DNA from: Bacteroidales bacterium
Lineage (GTDB): Bacteria; Bacteroidota; Bacteroidia; Bacteroidales; Marinilabiliaceae
Assembly (NCBI GenBank): GCA_024401335.1
Contig: JAKSLH010000022.1
Coordinates: 1 to 49,828 of the forward strand
Reading direction: 5' to 3'
DNA length: 49,828 nt
The position numbers and the translations under genes are program-made. Numbering within the stretch: the first letter of the stretch is position 1; every line of letters begins with the position of its first letter. The notes below the pieces were generated by a model. The model saw only the letters and a list, made by a program, of their open reading frames with translations. It ran no database searches and was not told the DNA's origin. This document shows, piece by piece, positions 17,887-25,200 of the stretch.

Positions 17887-18576
17887 TTACTCGCCAGGCT
17901 CGTTGAGGAGATCCATGAATTCCATTGTGCGAGCTTCGAGAATAAGGATGACCTTGTCAACTCGAGCCACTAGATTGTTATAGGCGAAATAGGCGACAAT
18001 ACCAACAGCAAGACCGCCTACGGTTGTCACAAGAGCAGTATAGATACCGCCAGCAAGAGTGCTAACCTCTATGTTGTTGCCAGCATTAGCCATCTCGAAG
18101 AAAGCCTGGATCATACCAGTTACAGTTCCGAAGAAACCGATCATCGGAGCGCCACCGGATACAGAAGCGAGACCAGCAAGGCCCTTTTCAAGTCGGCTAA
18201 CCTCAATGTTACCAACGTTTTCTACCGTATTCTGGATGTCGTTGAGTGGTCGGCCAATGCGCGAAATACCCTTTTCAATCATGCGGGCTACAGGAGTGTC
18301 GGTAGCCTGGCAAAGTGTACGCGCAGAGTCGATGTTGCCGCTATGTATGTAGTCTTTGATTTTACCCATGAAAGTCTTGTCTTCCTTGAGAGCACGAGAG
18401 AGTGCGAAAGTTCTCTCAACAAATACGTAGATGGCGTAAATAGAGAGGAGAAGGAGAACAACCATAATCCAGCCACCCTGGATTGCGAGATCAATCACAT
18501 TTAGAGTCACTTCTTCAGTTGCCTCAGCTGCTGTGTCGAGGACATCTGTCTGTGTAGCCAAATCTTGTAACATCAT
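17887..18576 (-). CDS. ExbB/TolQ/MotA family proton channel protein
   Basis: A 229-residue inner-membrane protein with three membrane helices (about 30-50, 135-160 and 178-200). The conserved core GLAGLASVSGGAPMIGFFGTVTGMIQAF and the segment LAGGIYTALVTTVGGLAVGIVAYF identify the ExbB/TolQ family. First gene of the operon exbB-exbD-tonB-DUF819-crp, with a -7 box about 40 bp upstream. It forms the pentameric channel around an ExbD dimer. It is the only such system in the window and so could energise the TonB receptors at 2892 and 20885. Confidence 0.92.
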   Translation of the reverse strand: MMLQDLATQTDVLDTAAEATEEVTLNVIDLAIQGGWIMVVLLLLSIYAIYVFVERTFALSRALKEDKTFMGKIKDYIHSGNIDSARTLCQATDTPVARMIEKGISRIGRPLNDIQNTVENVGNIEVSRLEKGLAGLASVSGGAPMIGFFGTVTGMIQAFFEMANAGNNIEVSTLAGGIYTALVTTVGGLAVGIVAYFAYNNLVARVDKVILILEARTMEFMDLLNEPGE

Positions 18577-18616
18577 CTTTTAGTTTTTTTCGTTGCTTTT
18601 TATCGGATAATATTGG

Positions 18617-18624
18617 CAAAGATA
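18617..18624 (-). promoter_or_regulatory. -7 element of the exbB operon
   Basis: TATCTTTG on the minus strand. No good -33 at the usual distance. Confidence 0.5.
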
Positions 18625-18730
18625 GGAAAATATAATAAACAATACACATTTGACCACACACTATTTGTTTCTTCATCTTATGTGTGAGATGAATTGCCGG
18701 TATGCTTATGGCTATTTGAATATCAGATTG

Positions 18731-18738
18731 TATTTTTG
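18731..18738 (+). promoter_or_regulatory. -7 element of the nhaC-like gene
   Basis: TATTTTTG, 27 bp upstream of the ATG at 18766. Its position inside the longer frame that opens at 18694 argues against that earlier start. Confidence 0.5.
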
Positions 18739-18765
18739 CATCCGTATAACAAGGCCTTTATCATT

Positions 18766-20055
18766 ATGGGAAGAATCAAACGACATACAAACGGACTACT
18801 TTCACTGATGCCACTTATAGCCTTCTTAGGCCTATATCTTGGTGGCTCTATTATCCTCGGTGACTTCTATAAGATTCCTATCACTGTAGCCTTTCTCTTC
18901 GCCTCTGTTGTAGCACTGCTTATGGCAAAGGGCTCCGTCAGCGAGCGTGTCAACAAATTCTCTCAGGGCGCATCTGACAAGAACATCCTCCTCATGGTCT
19001 GGATATTTGTTATGGCCGGTGCGTTTGCTCAGTCGGCCAAGGCGATTGGTGCCGTTGATGCCACAGTCAACCTCACCCTCCATATCCTTCCCGAGAGTCT
19101 TCTCTTTGTAGGCATCTTCGTCGCCGCATGTTTCGTCTCCCTATCTGTCGGTACGTCGGTTGGCACTATCGTCGCCCTTGTCCCTATAGCGGCAGGCATA
19201 GCCGAGCATACAGGTTCTGAGCCAGCTCTCGTGACAGCCATAGTGGTTGGTGGAGCTTTGTTTGGTGATAACTTGTCGTTTATCTCTGACACTACTATAG
19301 CAGCGACTCAGACATTGGGTTGTAAGATGAGCGATAAGTTCAAGGCAAACATTCTTATTGTATTGCCCGCTGCCATCATTGTCAGTGTCATATACTTCGT
19401 GATGGGCATGCATCTTAATGCCGACAATGTGGCGGGCGACTTCGACTGGGTCAAGGTCATTCCTTATTTGGCGGTCATTGTGCTTTCGATAGCCGGACTT
19501 AATGTGATGATAGTTCTTTTAGCGGGTATTGTCCTCTCGGCAGTCGTTGGTCTTGCTACGGGCACTGTTGACGTGTGGCAGTTCATCTCGGCCATGGGCA
19601 CTGGCATAAGCGGTATGGGTGAACTCATCATCGTAACCCTCTTGGCAGGCGGTATGCTTCAGATGATAAGAGTAGGTGGAGGTATAGGTTATATTATCTC
19701 ACTCTTTGAGAATCGTCTTAGTGGCAAGCGAGGAGCAGAACTAGTCATTGCCACTCTCGTCTCGTTATGCAACATGTGTACAGCCAATAATACGATAGCG
19801 ATCATAACCGTCGGACCAATAGCCAAGGATATAGCCGATAAGTTTCGGGTTGATCCTCGCAAGGCCGCATCGATACTCGATACGTTCTCGTGCTTTGTTC
19901 AGGGTATTATACCTTATGGTGCGCAGATGCTCATGGCCTCTAGCCTTGCCGCCTTGTCGCCAATAGCCATCATAGGTCACCTCTACTATCCGTTTCTGAT
20001 AGGAGTGTTTGGTCTTCTGGCAATTGTGTTGAGATGGCCTAAGAGATATTCTTGA
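18766..20055 (+). CDS. NhaC-family Na+/H+ antiporter
   Basis: A 429-residue inner-membrane antiporter of the NhaC type (ion transporter superfamily, COG1757), with about eleven hydrophobic segments. Typical parts are SVGTSVGTIVALVPIAAGIAEHTG, FGDNLSFISDTTIAATQTLGC (its Asp residues are the likely cation site), and the late LVSLCNMCTANNTIAIITVGPIAKDIAD. It would exchange Na+ for H+ in pH and salt balance; some relatives move other solutes. The start is set at ATG 18766 (MGRIKRHTNGLL): the upstream part of the open frame overlaps the -7 box and adds a non-hydrophobic stretch. It is a single gene, convergent with the DUF4249 operon with 9 nt between stops. Confidence 0.88.
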   Translation: MGRIKRHTNGLLSLMPLIAFLGLYLGGSIILGDFYKIPITVAFLFASVVALLMAKGSVSERVNKFSQGASDKNILLMVWIFVMAGAFAQSAKAIGAVDATVNLTLHILPESLLFVGIFVAACFVSLSVGTSVGTIVALVPIAAGIAEHTGSEPALVTAIVVGGALFGDNLSFISDTTIAATQTLGCKMSDKFKANILIVLPAAIIVSVIYFVMGMHLNADNVAGDFDWVKVIPYLAVIVLSIAGLNVMIVLLAGIVLSAVVGLATGTVDVWQFISAMGTGISGMGELIIVTLLAGGMLQMIRVGGGIGYIISLFENRLSGKRGAELVIATLVSLCNMCTANNTIAIITVGPIAKDIADKFRVDPRKAASILDTFSCFVQGIIPYGAQMLMASSLAALSPIAIIGHLYYPFLIGVFGLLAIVLRWPKRYS

Positions 20056-20064
20056 GGGAGGGAA

Positions 20065-20883
20065 CTACCACTTTGATGGATTCGGATTCCTCCACATGAT
20101 GGTTGATGAACCAAAAGTGCCGAAGAAACCATGCCCTCCATGTATGTTTTCTTCTACAGGATAGATGTATTCTGAAAAGATGTCGTCATGGGTCTCGTGG
20201 TTGTTGGTCCAACTGTCTAAGAAGTTGACGTACTCTGGCGAGAGCGTGACAAGCTCGTAACGTGTACTGTCGTAAGGGCTGTAACTAACGATTTCGATGG
20301 CTGTGGCTCCAACAGGGAATCCCGTGCGGTAGAATCTCGACACGGAATATTTGTCTTTGGAGTTGTACTCCCATTTTTTCTTATACTCTAAATTTCTGAC
20401 AAGATAACAGTTCTCTGCGTTGGGGTTGTTGAAATTCAGCATTTTACGTCGCCCACTATACGAGATGGAGTCGATGGCAACTGCTGATGGTAAGGTCATC
20501 CTGTCGGAATATACCATTCCCATAGACCGACTGCTGACGCATATCCAATACTCTGCGCTGTTGTCTAGCTTGATGGTTTTAGGGTCTATTAGATATAGCT
20601 CATGGTTCTTGGTCGTGGCTTCGGCTACGGTGTCATTACCTGCCATGAGCCACACCGTGACGTCTCTGACGATGCTGCTCTTCTGTGGTGCTGTTGGTGA
20701 CAGTGTCTTGTGCACAGTCGCAACAAGCCCGTCTGTCTGCGAAAGGTAACCGCTGACGGATAGCTTGTCTCCTTCATAGTAGGTTGAAAAATCTATCTCT
20801 TTCTCTAATTCACATGAAGAAAGGATAAGGCTTGCAAGCAAAATGGTATATCTGATTTGTCTGTTTGACATGTTTGTTGACAA
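20065..20883 (-). CDS. DUF4249 family lipoprotein
   Basis: A 272-residue lipoprotein. The signal peptide (RYTILLASLILSSC) ends in a lipobox with Cys24. The mature protein fits DUF4249: ELEKEIDFSTYYEGDKLSVSGYLSQTDGL near the start, then beta-rich sequence with DVTVWLMAGNDTV, and a C-terminal half with PYDSTRYELVTLSPEYVNFLDSW and HGGHGFFGTFGSS. DUF4249 proteins are coded next to TonB receptors in Bacteroidetes and are thought to be surface partners. Here the gene begins 1 nt after the receptor stop. A second Met at residue 5 is an alternative start. It is the last gene of a four-gene operon. Confidence 0.85.
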   Translation of the reverse strand: MSTNMSNRQIRYTILLASLILSSCELEKEIDFSTYYEGDKLSVSGYLSQTDGLVATVHKTLSPTAPQKSSIVRDVTVWLMAGNDTVAEATTKNHELYLIDPKTIKLDNSAEYWICVSSRSMGMVYSDRMTLPSAVAIDSISYSGRRKMLNFNNPNAENCYLVRNLEYKKKWEYNSKDKYSVSRFYRTGFPVGATAIEIVSYSPYDSTRYELVTLSPEYVNFLDSWTNNHETHDDIFSEYIYPVEENIHGGHGFFGTFGSSTIMWRNPNPSKW

Positions 20884-20884
20884 T

Positions 20885-23215
20885 CTAGAAGGTTATCGAA
20901 TAGGAGACTGTAGGCACAATAGAGAACATCGATATCTGTGTGGCCTTGTTGTTCCATGAATTGAAATACATCGCCTGCGCATTTTGACGTGCATAGACAT
21001 TGAATATGTTTATTTTGAATTCCGACATGTTCCCTCGTCTGGTCCTCTTGCTGCGCGTCGCTGCTAGGTCTAATCTGTGATATGTCGGTAAACGACGGTT
21101 GTTTATGCCTTCATAGACATAGTAATCTTCGTTTATCAAGCCATCTGAAACATATGATACTGGCAATGTTACTGGCGCACCTGATGATAGCGCGAAATTA
21201 CCGCTGAGGCTCCACTTGCTGTTTATGTGCCAGGTGGCTAGGATGTTCAGGTCATGACGACGGTCGTAATGAAACGGATACCATTGGCCTTTGTTGATAT
21301 ATCTGAATCTCCTCTCGTTACGCGATAGCGTGTATGATAGGCTCGCACTGACTGCTTCCCACTCCTTTGATATCATTGTCTCGATGCCATGGCAACGCCC
21401 GGTACCGCCTGTCTCTACGGCTGTCTCTATGCTTGCTGTCGCATCGTATTCATCTACCGGCGCTCGATAGGTGATGAGGTTAGTCATCTTTTTATAAAAG
21501 GCTTCTGCCGATACGTTGAGCTTGTTTTCCTCCCTCCCATAAAATAGCCCTGCTGATACCTGGTTGGCATGCTGCGGCTTGAGGTTTCGGGTCGAGGCCG
21601 TCCACATCTCTTTCTCAATTCCTTCTCGCATCGATAGTATGACATGGTTGTATTGGTTCATCATGGTGTAGTTCGCCTTTAACGAGATGTTGTCCGAAAA
21701 CATATACCTGGCCGAGATGCGTGGCTCTGTCCGCCAGTATTGGGCGCCTTTGGCAGTGTAGTATGTTGATCTCAGACCTACTTCACTGCTAAGTCTGTCG
21801 GTTATCTCTATGGCATCATTGACATATGCACTCGTCTCGTATGATCGCATGGGCGTCAAGTCTCCTACGATGGTGTCATTCATTATGTCCGATATGCTTC
21901 TTATGTCGGTCGATTGGGTGAGGCTCGGGCGGAAATAATAGTGCGAGAATTCAACACCTGTCTTTATCTGCCCTATGCCACTCGATATCTCTATTCTGCT
22001 CTGTGCCGACAGGTCTCGTATCGATGATATCGTTTTGGTGCGGGTCAATATGGTGTCTGAATACATCTCTTCAAAGTGGTATATGTTGTCGTTCTTGTAT
22101 TGAGATAGTGATACTATGTTGCGCCAGAACACCGATTTGAAACTCTGGGTGTGCGTTAATGATATTCCCTTGTTGTTTATCAGCAATCGGTCTTTCCTGA
22201 GTTGATGCTCGCCATCTTTGTTTCTGTCACCATCGGCGCTCGATAAGATGTCATCTCCATAGAAGATTGATAACGACAGATTGCTGTTCGGATTAATACG
22301 CCATTTTATTCGGCTGTTGATGTCGAAGAATGAATAGTTCCAGTATTCTCCAGTTCCGGTCTTTTTGAAGTCCTTCCGTTGCTTCGCTGAAAAAAGAGCG
22401 AAATATGATGTGCGCCCGGCTAGATAAAACGACAGATTGCTGCCAATAGGTGATTCTATAAGTATGTTTGACGAAATGAGACCAATGCTAGCCTTCCCGC
22501 AGAAACGCTCATTGTTTCCATCCTTCGTCACAATGTCAACTATAGACGATGCTCTTCCGCCGTATTGTGCAGGGAACCCTCCTTTATATACATCGACATG
22601 TTTCACTATGTCGCTGTTGAAAAGGGAGAGGAATCCTCCCGCGTGACTGGTGTTGTATATCTTGATGCCGTCAAGGAGAACAAGGTTCTGACCTCTGTCG
22701 CCACCCCTGACAAAGATGTTTGAATAACCATCTTTGCCCGAGATGACACCAGGAAGGTATGTTATCGATTTGAGAATATCTGGCTCTCCTGCAAACGATG
22801 GCATCTGTTTTATAAGTGCTGTCGGCACCGTGTTCTTGCCCATCTGCACCTGCTCTTGCATCGGTATGTAGGTGGATACTACCACTTCCTGCAGATTGGT
22901 CGACTTGGGTGCGAGCTTTATGACGATGGTAGTGTCATTATTCGACGCCACATCTATTGCCACGGTTTTATATCCGATGCATGACACTCTTAGCTTTGTA
23001 TGTCCCTCATTCTGAATAGAGAAATATCCAAAGGCATTTGTTGTTGTTCCCTGGCTGTTGTTCTCGTTCCAGCATGTGGCGTAGGGGATCGCCTCACCTG
23101 TCGTTGAGTCGTATATATGTCCGCTAAGTGTGTGTCTTGTTTGAGCTGTGGATCCTATAAATGAAAACGCCAGTAATAAGGATGTTATCACCCTTGTGAT
23201 GTTCTCTCTTCTCAT
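20885..23215 (-). CDS. TonB-dependent outer-membrane receptor paired with DUF4249
   Basis: A 776-residue receptor with a signal peptide (about 1-24), a carboxypeptidase-like domain at about 28-110 (HTLSGHIYDSTTGEAIPYATCWN, AFGYFSIQNEG), a plug domain at about 115-225 (PTALIKQMPSFAGEPDILKS, YLPGVISGKDGYSNIFVRGG, GRASSIVDIVTKDG), and a barrel ending in VPTVSYSITF with a terminal Phe. Its short length and DUF4249 partner separate it from SusC-type receptors. It lies 28 nt after the 23244 lipoprotein gene and 1 nt before the DUF4249 gene. Ligand unknown; the co-encoded lipoproteins are not recognised families. It would depend on an ExbBD-TonB system such as the one at 16455-18576. Confidence 0.92.
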   Translation of the reverse strand: MRRENITRVITSLLLAFSFIGSTAQTRHTLSGHIYDSTTGEAIPYATCWNENNSQGTTTNAFGYFSIQNEGHTKLRVSCIGYKTVAIDVASNNDTTIVIKLAPKSTNLQEVVVSTYIPMQEQVQMGKNTVPTALIKQMPSFAGEPDILKSITYLPGVISGKDGYSNIFVRGGDRGQNLVLLDGIKIYNTSHAGGFLSLFNSDIVKHVDVYKGGFPAQYGGRASSIVDIVTKDGNNERFCGKASIGLISSNILIESPIGSNLSFYLAGRTSYFALFSAKQRKDFKKTGTGEYWNYSFFDINSRIKWRINPNSNLSLSIFYGDDILSSADGDRNKDGEHQLRKDRLLINNKGISLTHTQSFKSVFWRNIVSLSQYKNDNIYHFEEMYSDTILTRTKTISSIRDLSAQSRIEISSGIGQIKTGVEFSHYYFRPSLTQSTDIRSISDIMNDTIVGDLTPMRSYETSAYVNDAIEITDRLSSEVGLRSTYYTAKGAQYWRTEPRISARYMFSDNISLKANYTMMNQYNHVILSMREGIEKEMWTASTRNLKPQHANQVSAGLFYGREENKLNVSAEAFYKKMTNLITYRAPVDEYDATASIETAVETGGTGRCHGIETMISKEWEAVSASLSYTLSRNERRFRYINKGQWYPFHYDRRHDLNILATWHINSKWSLSGNFALSSGAPVTLPVSYVSDGLINEDYYVYEGINNRRLPTYHRLDLAATRSKRTRRGNMSEFKINIFNVYARQNAQAMYFNSWNNKATQISMFSIVPTVSYSITF

Positions 23216-23243
23216 CTTTTGATGTGATATTCTGTCTCAGCGG

Positions 23244-23777
23244 TTATTTCTTGGTCGGATAGACTTCATGATCCATGTAGTAATCAACGAGCCTTTCTAT
23301 CCTCTCGTCAGTGAAGGTGTAAGTATATATTGCCGTGTCGGCCTTTTCTTCATAGTCGTATGGATTGTTTGATCCTTCGCGCCAAGCCCAAGTAAGTACT
23401 AGAAGTAAAGGGGCATATTCGAAGGACATGTCTCCGTCGTATTCATAAGGACAATTTATTATAGAATCTGCAAGTTCTATATATATATTTAAATTATCGC
23501 TGCATAGCATCCATTCTCCAGTCTCTGAACGAACATCTGTGTTGCCAGTCCCCATAACTTGCACTAGTTCCTTTTGCTGCGGAATGACTGGGAATGTATG
23601 CCTGTATTCATTGGTTTTCTCTCCGTTAAAAATTATTGTTTTTACATAGCTCAGTGTCATGTCTGAACTGCATTCGTTACGGAAAACATATTTGTTGTAA
23701 TTGATGCTAGCGTCATCATCACAGGCATGTAGTGATAGCATCACACACACAACCAAAATCTTCAGAATTGTCTTCAT
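23244..23777 (-). CDS. Lipoprotein of unknown function
   Basis: The 177-residue product has a lipoprotein signal (MKTILKILVVCVMLSLHAC), Cys19 being the lipidated residue, followed by an acidic DDDAS. The mature part looks beta-rich at first (KYVFRNECSSDMTLSYVKTIIF) and ends in an acidic-basic mixture. I recognise no family. It lies between another lipoprotein gene (19 nt upstream) and the TonB receptor gene (28 nt downstream), so it is likely an accessory surface or periplasmic component of that receptor system. Confidence 0.75.
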   Translation of the reverse strand: MKTILKILVVCVMLSLHACDDDASINYNKYVFRNECSSDMTLSYVKTIIFNGEKTNEYRHTFPVIPQQKELVQVMGTGNTDVRSETGEWMLCSDNLNIYIELADSIINCPYEYDGDMSFEYAPLLLVLTWAWREGSNNPYDYEEKADTAIYTYTFTDERIERLVDYYMDHEVYPTKK

Positions 23778-23796
23778 GTTTTGTTGAATTATTGAT

Positions 23797-24783
23797 TTAA
23801 TATAGTCTATAGTATCTCAGCCAAAATGAAGGGACATTGTCGGTTTTTACTGTCCCTACTAAACTATTGAAGTATACTCGTAGTGGGGTCTCTGTAGTTT
23901 GATTTGTAATCTTATATATAATAGAATAAGTGACAAGCCCGTCTTTATGTGTAGATTTTTTTTGGGGAAAATTTCTTGATATATTGCTTTGGATGCCTTC
24001 TATTGAGTACGCAAAAACTATGTCCTCAAAAGAACTACCCGTGGCGTGGTGCTCTCGGTATTTCCCGAGCTTATGTTTTCGGTTTTCTAGTTTGCCCTCG
24101 CATTCGTATTGGTATCTTTTGTAGCCATTGTCATTAATTAGCAGTGAGTACAATCTAAATGATGCTAAGCATTTGTATGTGTTTTTGCCTCCACTATATC
24201 CGGCATCACTTATGATGTTTTCCTCTTTATTGATTTTTGTGACCTTTAAATGTGATTGCATTTGGTAATTAAAGACTCCTTTATTGTTGCCGTCGCTTAC
24301 AATAGATTGTTGTAGTAATTCAGTTACTGTTTCTATGTTTCCGTTAGAGTCGAATGCTATGTTGTCTCCGTCAACTTTATGTATGGTGTTTTGTACGTAA
24401 AATACTCCTTGAGCATCTGCAATTGCAGAATATGACAGAGGAATAGTTCTCGTTGTTATACTGTCAATTATAGTGTAATATTGAGGGTATATTGATATAA
24501 GAGTGTCAGAGAATTCATATAGCTCTTCCAATTCGGCTAGTGTGGAATGTAAAGATTTGAATCCAATATGTTCCTCCCAGTTTTTTCGTGTGTCTTCGTC
24601 CATGTTTGCAATGTCGGAATTGACTTTGAAAAATTCTTCTGCGCTAGAGAAGTGTAATGTGCCTTCGGTGACTTTAATCTCAGGGTTTTCACTAGACAAG
24701 TCAAAGTTCTGAACTTCTTCGTCACAAGAAACGAGTGACAATGCAGCAAGTAATGCAAAAGTAGTTGTTTTAAATTTTCTCAT
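23797..24783 (-). CDS. Lipoprotein of unknown function, first gene of the DUF4249 operon
   Basis: The 328-residue product has a lipoprotein signal, MRKFKTTTFALLAALSLVSC, with Cys20 lipidated. The N-terminal part has HFSSAEEFFKVNSDIANMDEDTRKNWEEHIGFKSLHS, a pattern seen in several Bacteroidales lipoproteins that I cannot place in a named family. The remainder is Lys/Asn/Tyr-rich and probably beta. The coding sequence is clearly more A+T-rich than its neighbours, which may reflect transfer or low expression. It opens the operon and is preceded by a -7 box at 24886-24893 and a perfect inverted repeat at 24825-24849. Confidence 0.75.
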   Translation of the reverse strand: MRKFKTTTFALLAALSLVSCDEEVQNFDLSSENPEIKVTEGTLHFSSAEEFFKVNSDIANMDEDTRKNWEEHIGFKSLHSTLAELEELYEFSDTLISIYPQYYTIIDSITTRTIPLSYSAIADAQGVFYVQNTIHKVDGDNIAFDSNGNIETVTELLQQSIVSDGNNKGVFNYQMQSHLKVTKINKEENIISDAGYSGGKNTYKCLASFRLYSLLINDNGYKRYQYECEGKLENRKHKLGKYREHHATGSSFEDIVFAYSIEGIQSNISRNFPQKKSTHKDGLVTYSIIYKITNQTTETPLRVYFNSLVGTVKTDNVPSFWLRYYRLY

Positions 24784-24824
24784 TTTTTTATTTCATTAAG
24801 TTGTAAAATGCAGTACGTGTTCGT

Positions 24825-24849
24825 GTCAAACTTTGAGTCTGAGTTTGAC
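24825..24849. repeat. Perfect inverted repeat in the DUF4249 operon leader
   Basis: GTCAAACT (24825-24832), a 9-nt spacer, AGTTTGAC (24842-24849). It lies between the -7 box and the first start codon, where it could bind a repressor or fold in the mRNA. It has no T-tract on either side. Confidence 0.6.
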
Positions 24850-24885
24850 TGATGCTTAGCAAAGTAGTGTAAATTGAAATCGGTG

Positions 24886-24893
24886 CAAATTTA
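24886..24893 (-). promoter_or_regulatory. -7 element of the DUF4249/TonB receptor operon
   Basis: TAAATTTG on the minus strand, about 100 bp before the first ATG at 24783. The -33 is unclear. Confidence 0.45.
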
Positions 24894-25033
24894 CTTATTT
24901 TGTTTTATATAACATCATGATTTGTTGCATATTTTTAGCTATAAAATTATGATTATATGATTTGGGAGAGTAAGTGTATGTTGTTCAGTTGTTTGGGAAA
25001 TGTGATATTTTTGTCAAACTCTTGCAACAAAAA

Positions 25034-25063
25034 TGGGGAACACGCCAACCGACGTGTTCCCCA
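25034..25063 (-). terminator. Terminator of the porin-imelysin-di-haem-ccsA operon
   Basis: A perfect 11-bp stem, 25034-25044 with 25053-25063, an 8-nt loop, and five T on the minus strand immediately after. It is about 140 nt past the ccsA stop. Confidence 0.8.
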
Positions 25064-25200
25064 TGTCATTTCTCCAACACAAAATGCCTATCCGTAGAGT
25101 CTCTGCGTGCACTGTCTTAGATTAATTAGTCTTGAAATCCGCTCCCATAATGACATCGCTAATCGCATTTCGTAACTCGTATTTCGTGTTTCGTAATTAC

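Larger units (their letters stand above)
24784..25200. other. Intergenic region with promoter, palindrome and terminator
   Basis: This 417-bp stretch has no convincing gene. From left to right it holds the leader of the DUF4249 operon with an 8-bp-arm inverted repeat (24825-24849), its -7 box (24886-24893), an A+T-rich segment, the minus-strand terminator of the haem lyase gene (25034-25063), and near 25160-25197 three imperfect copies of atttcgtaa. Confidence 0.6.

Noticed and set aside
18694-18765. Upstream extension of the NhaC-type gene
   Set aside because: The extension spans the -7 box at 18731-18738; the ATG at 18766 fits the family.
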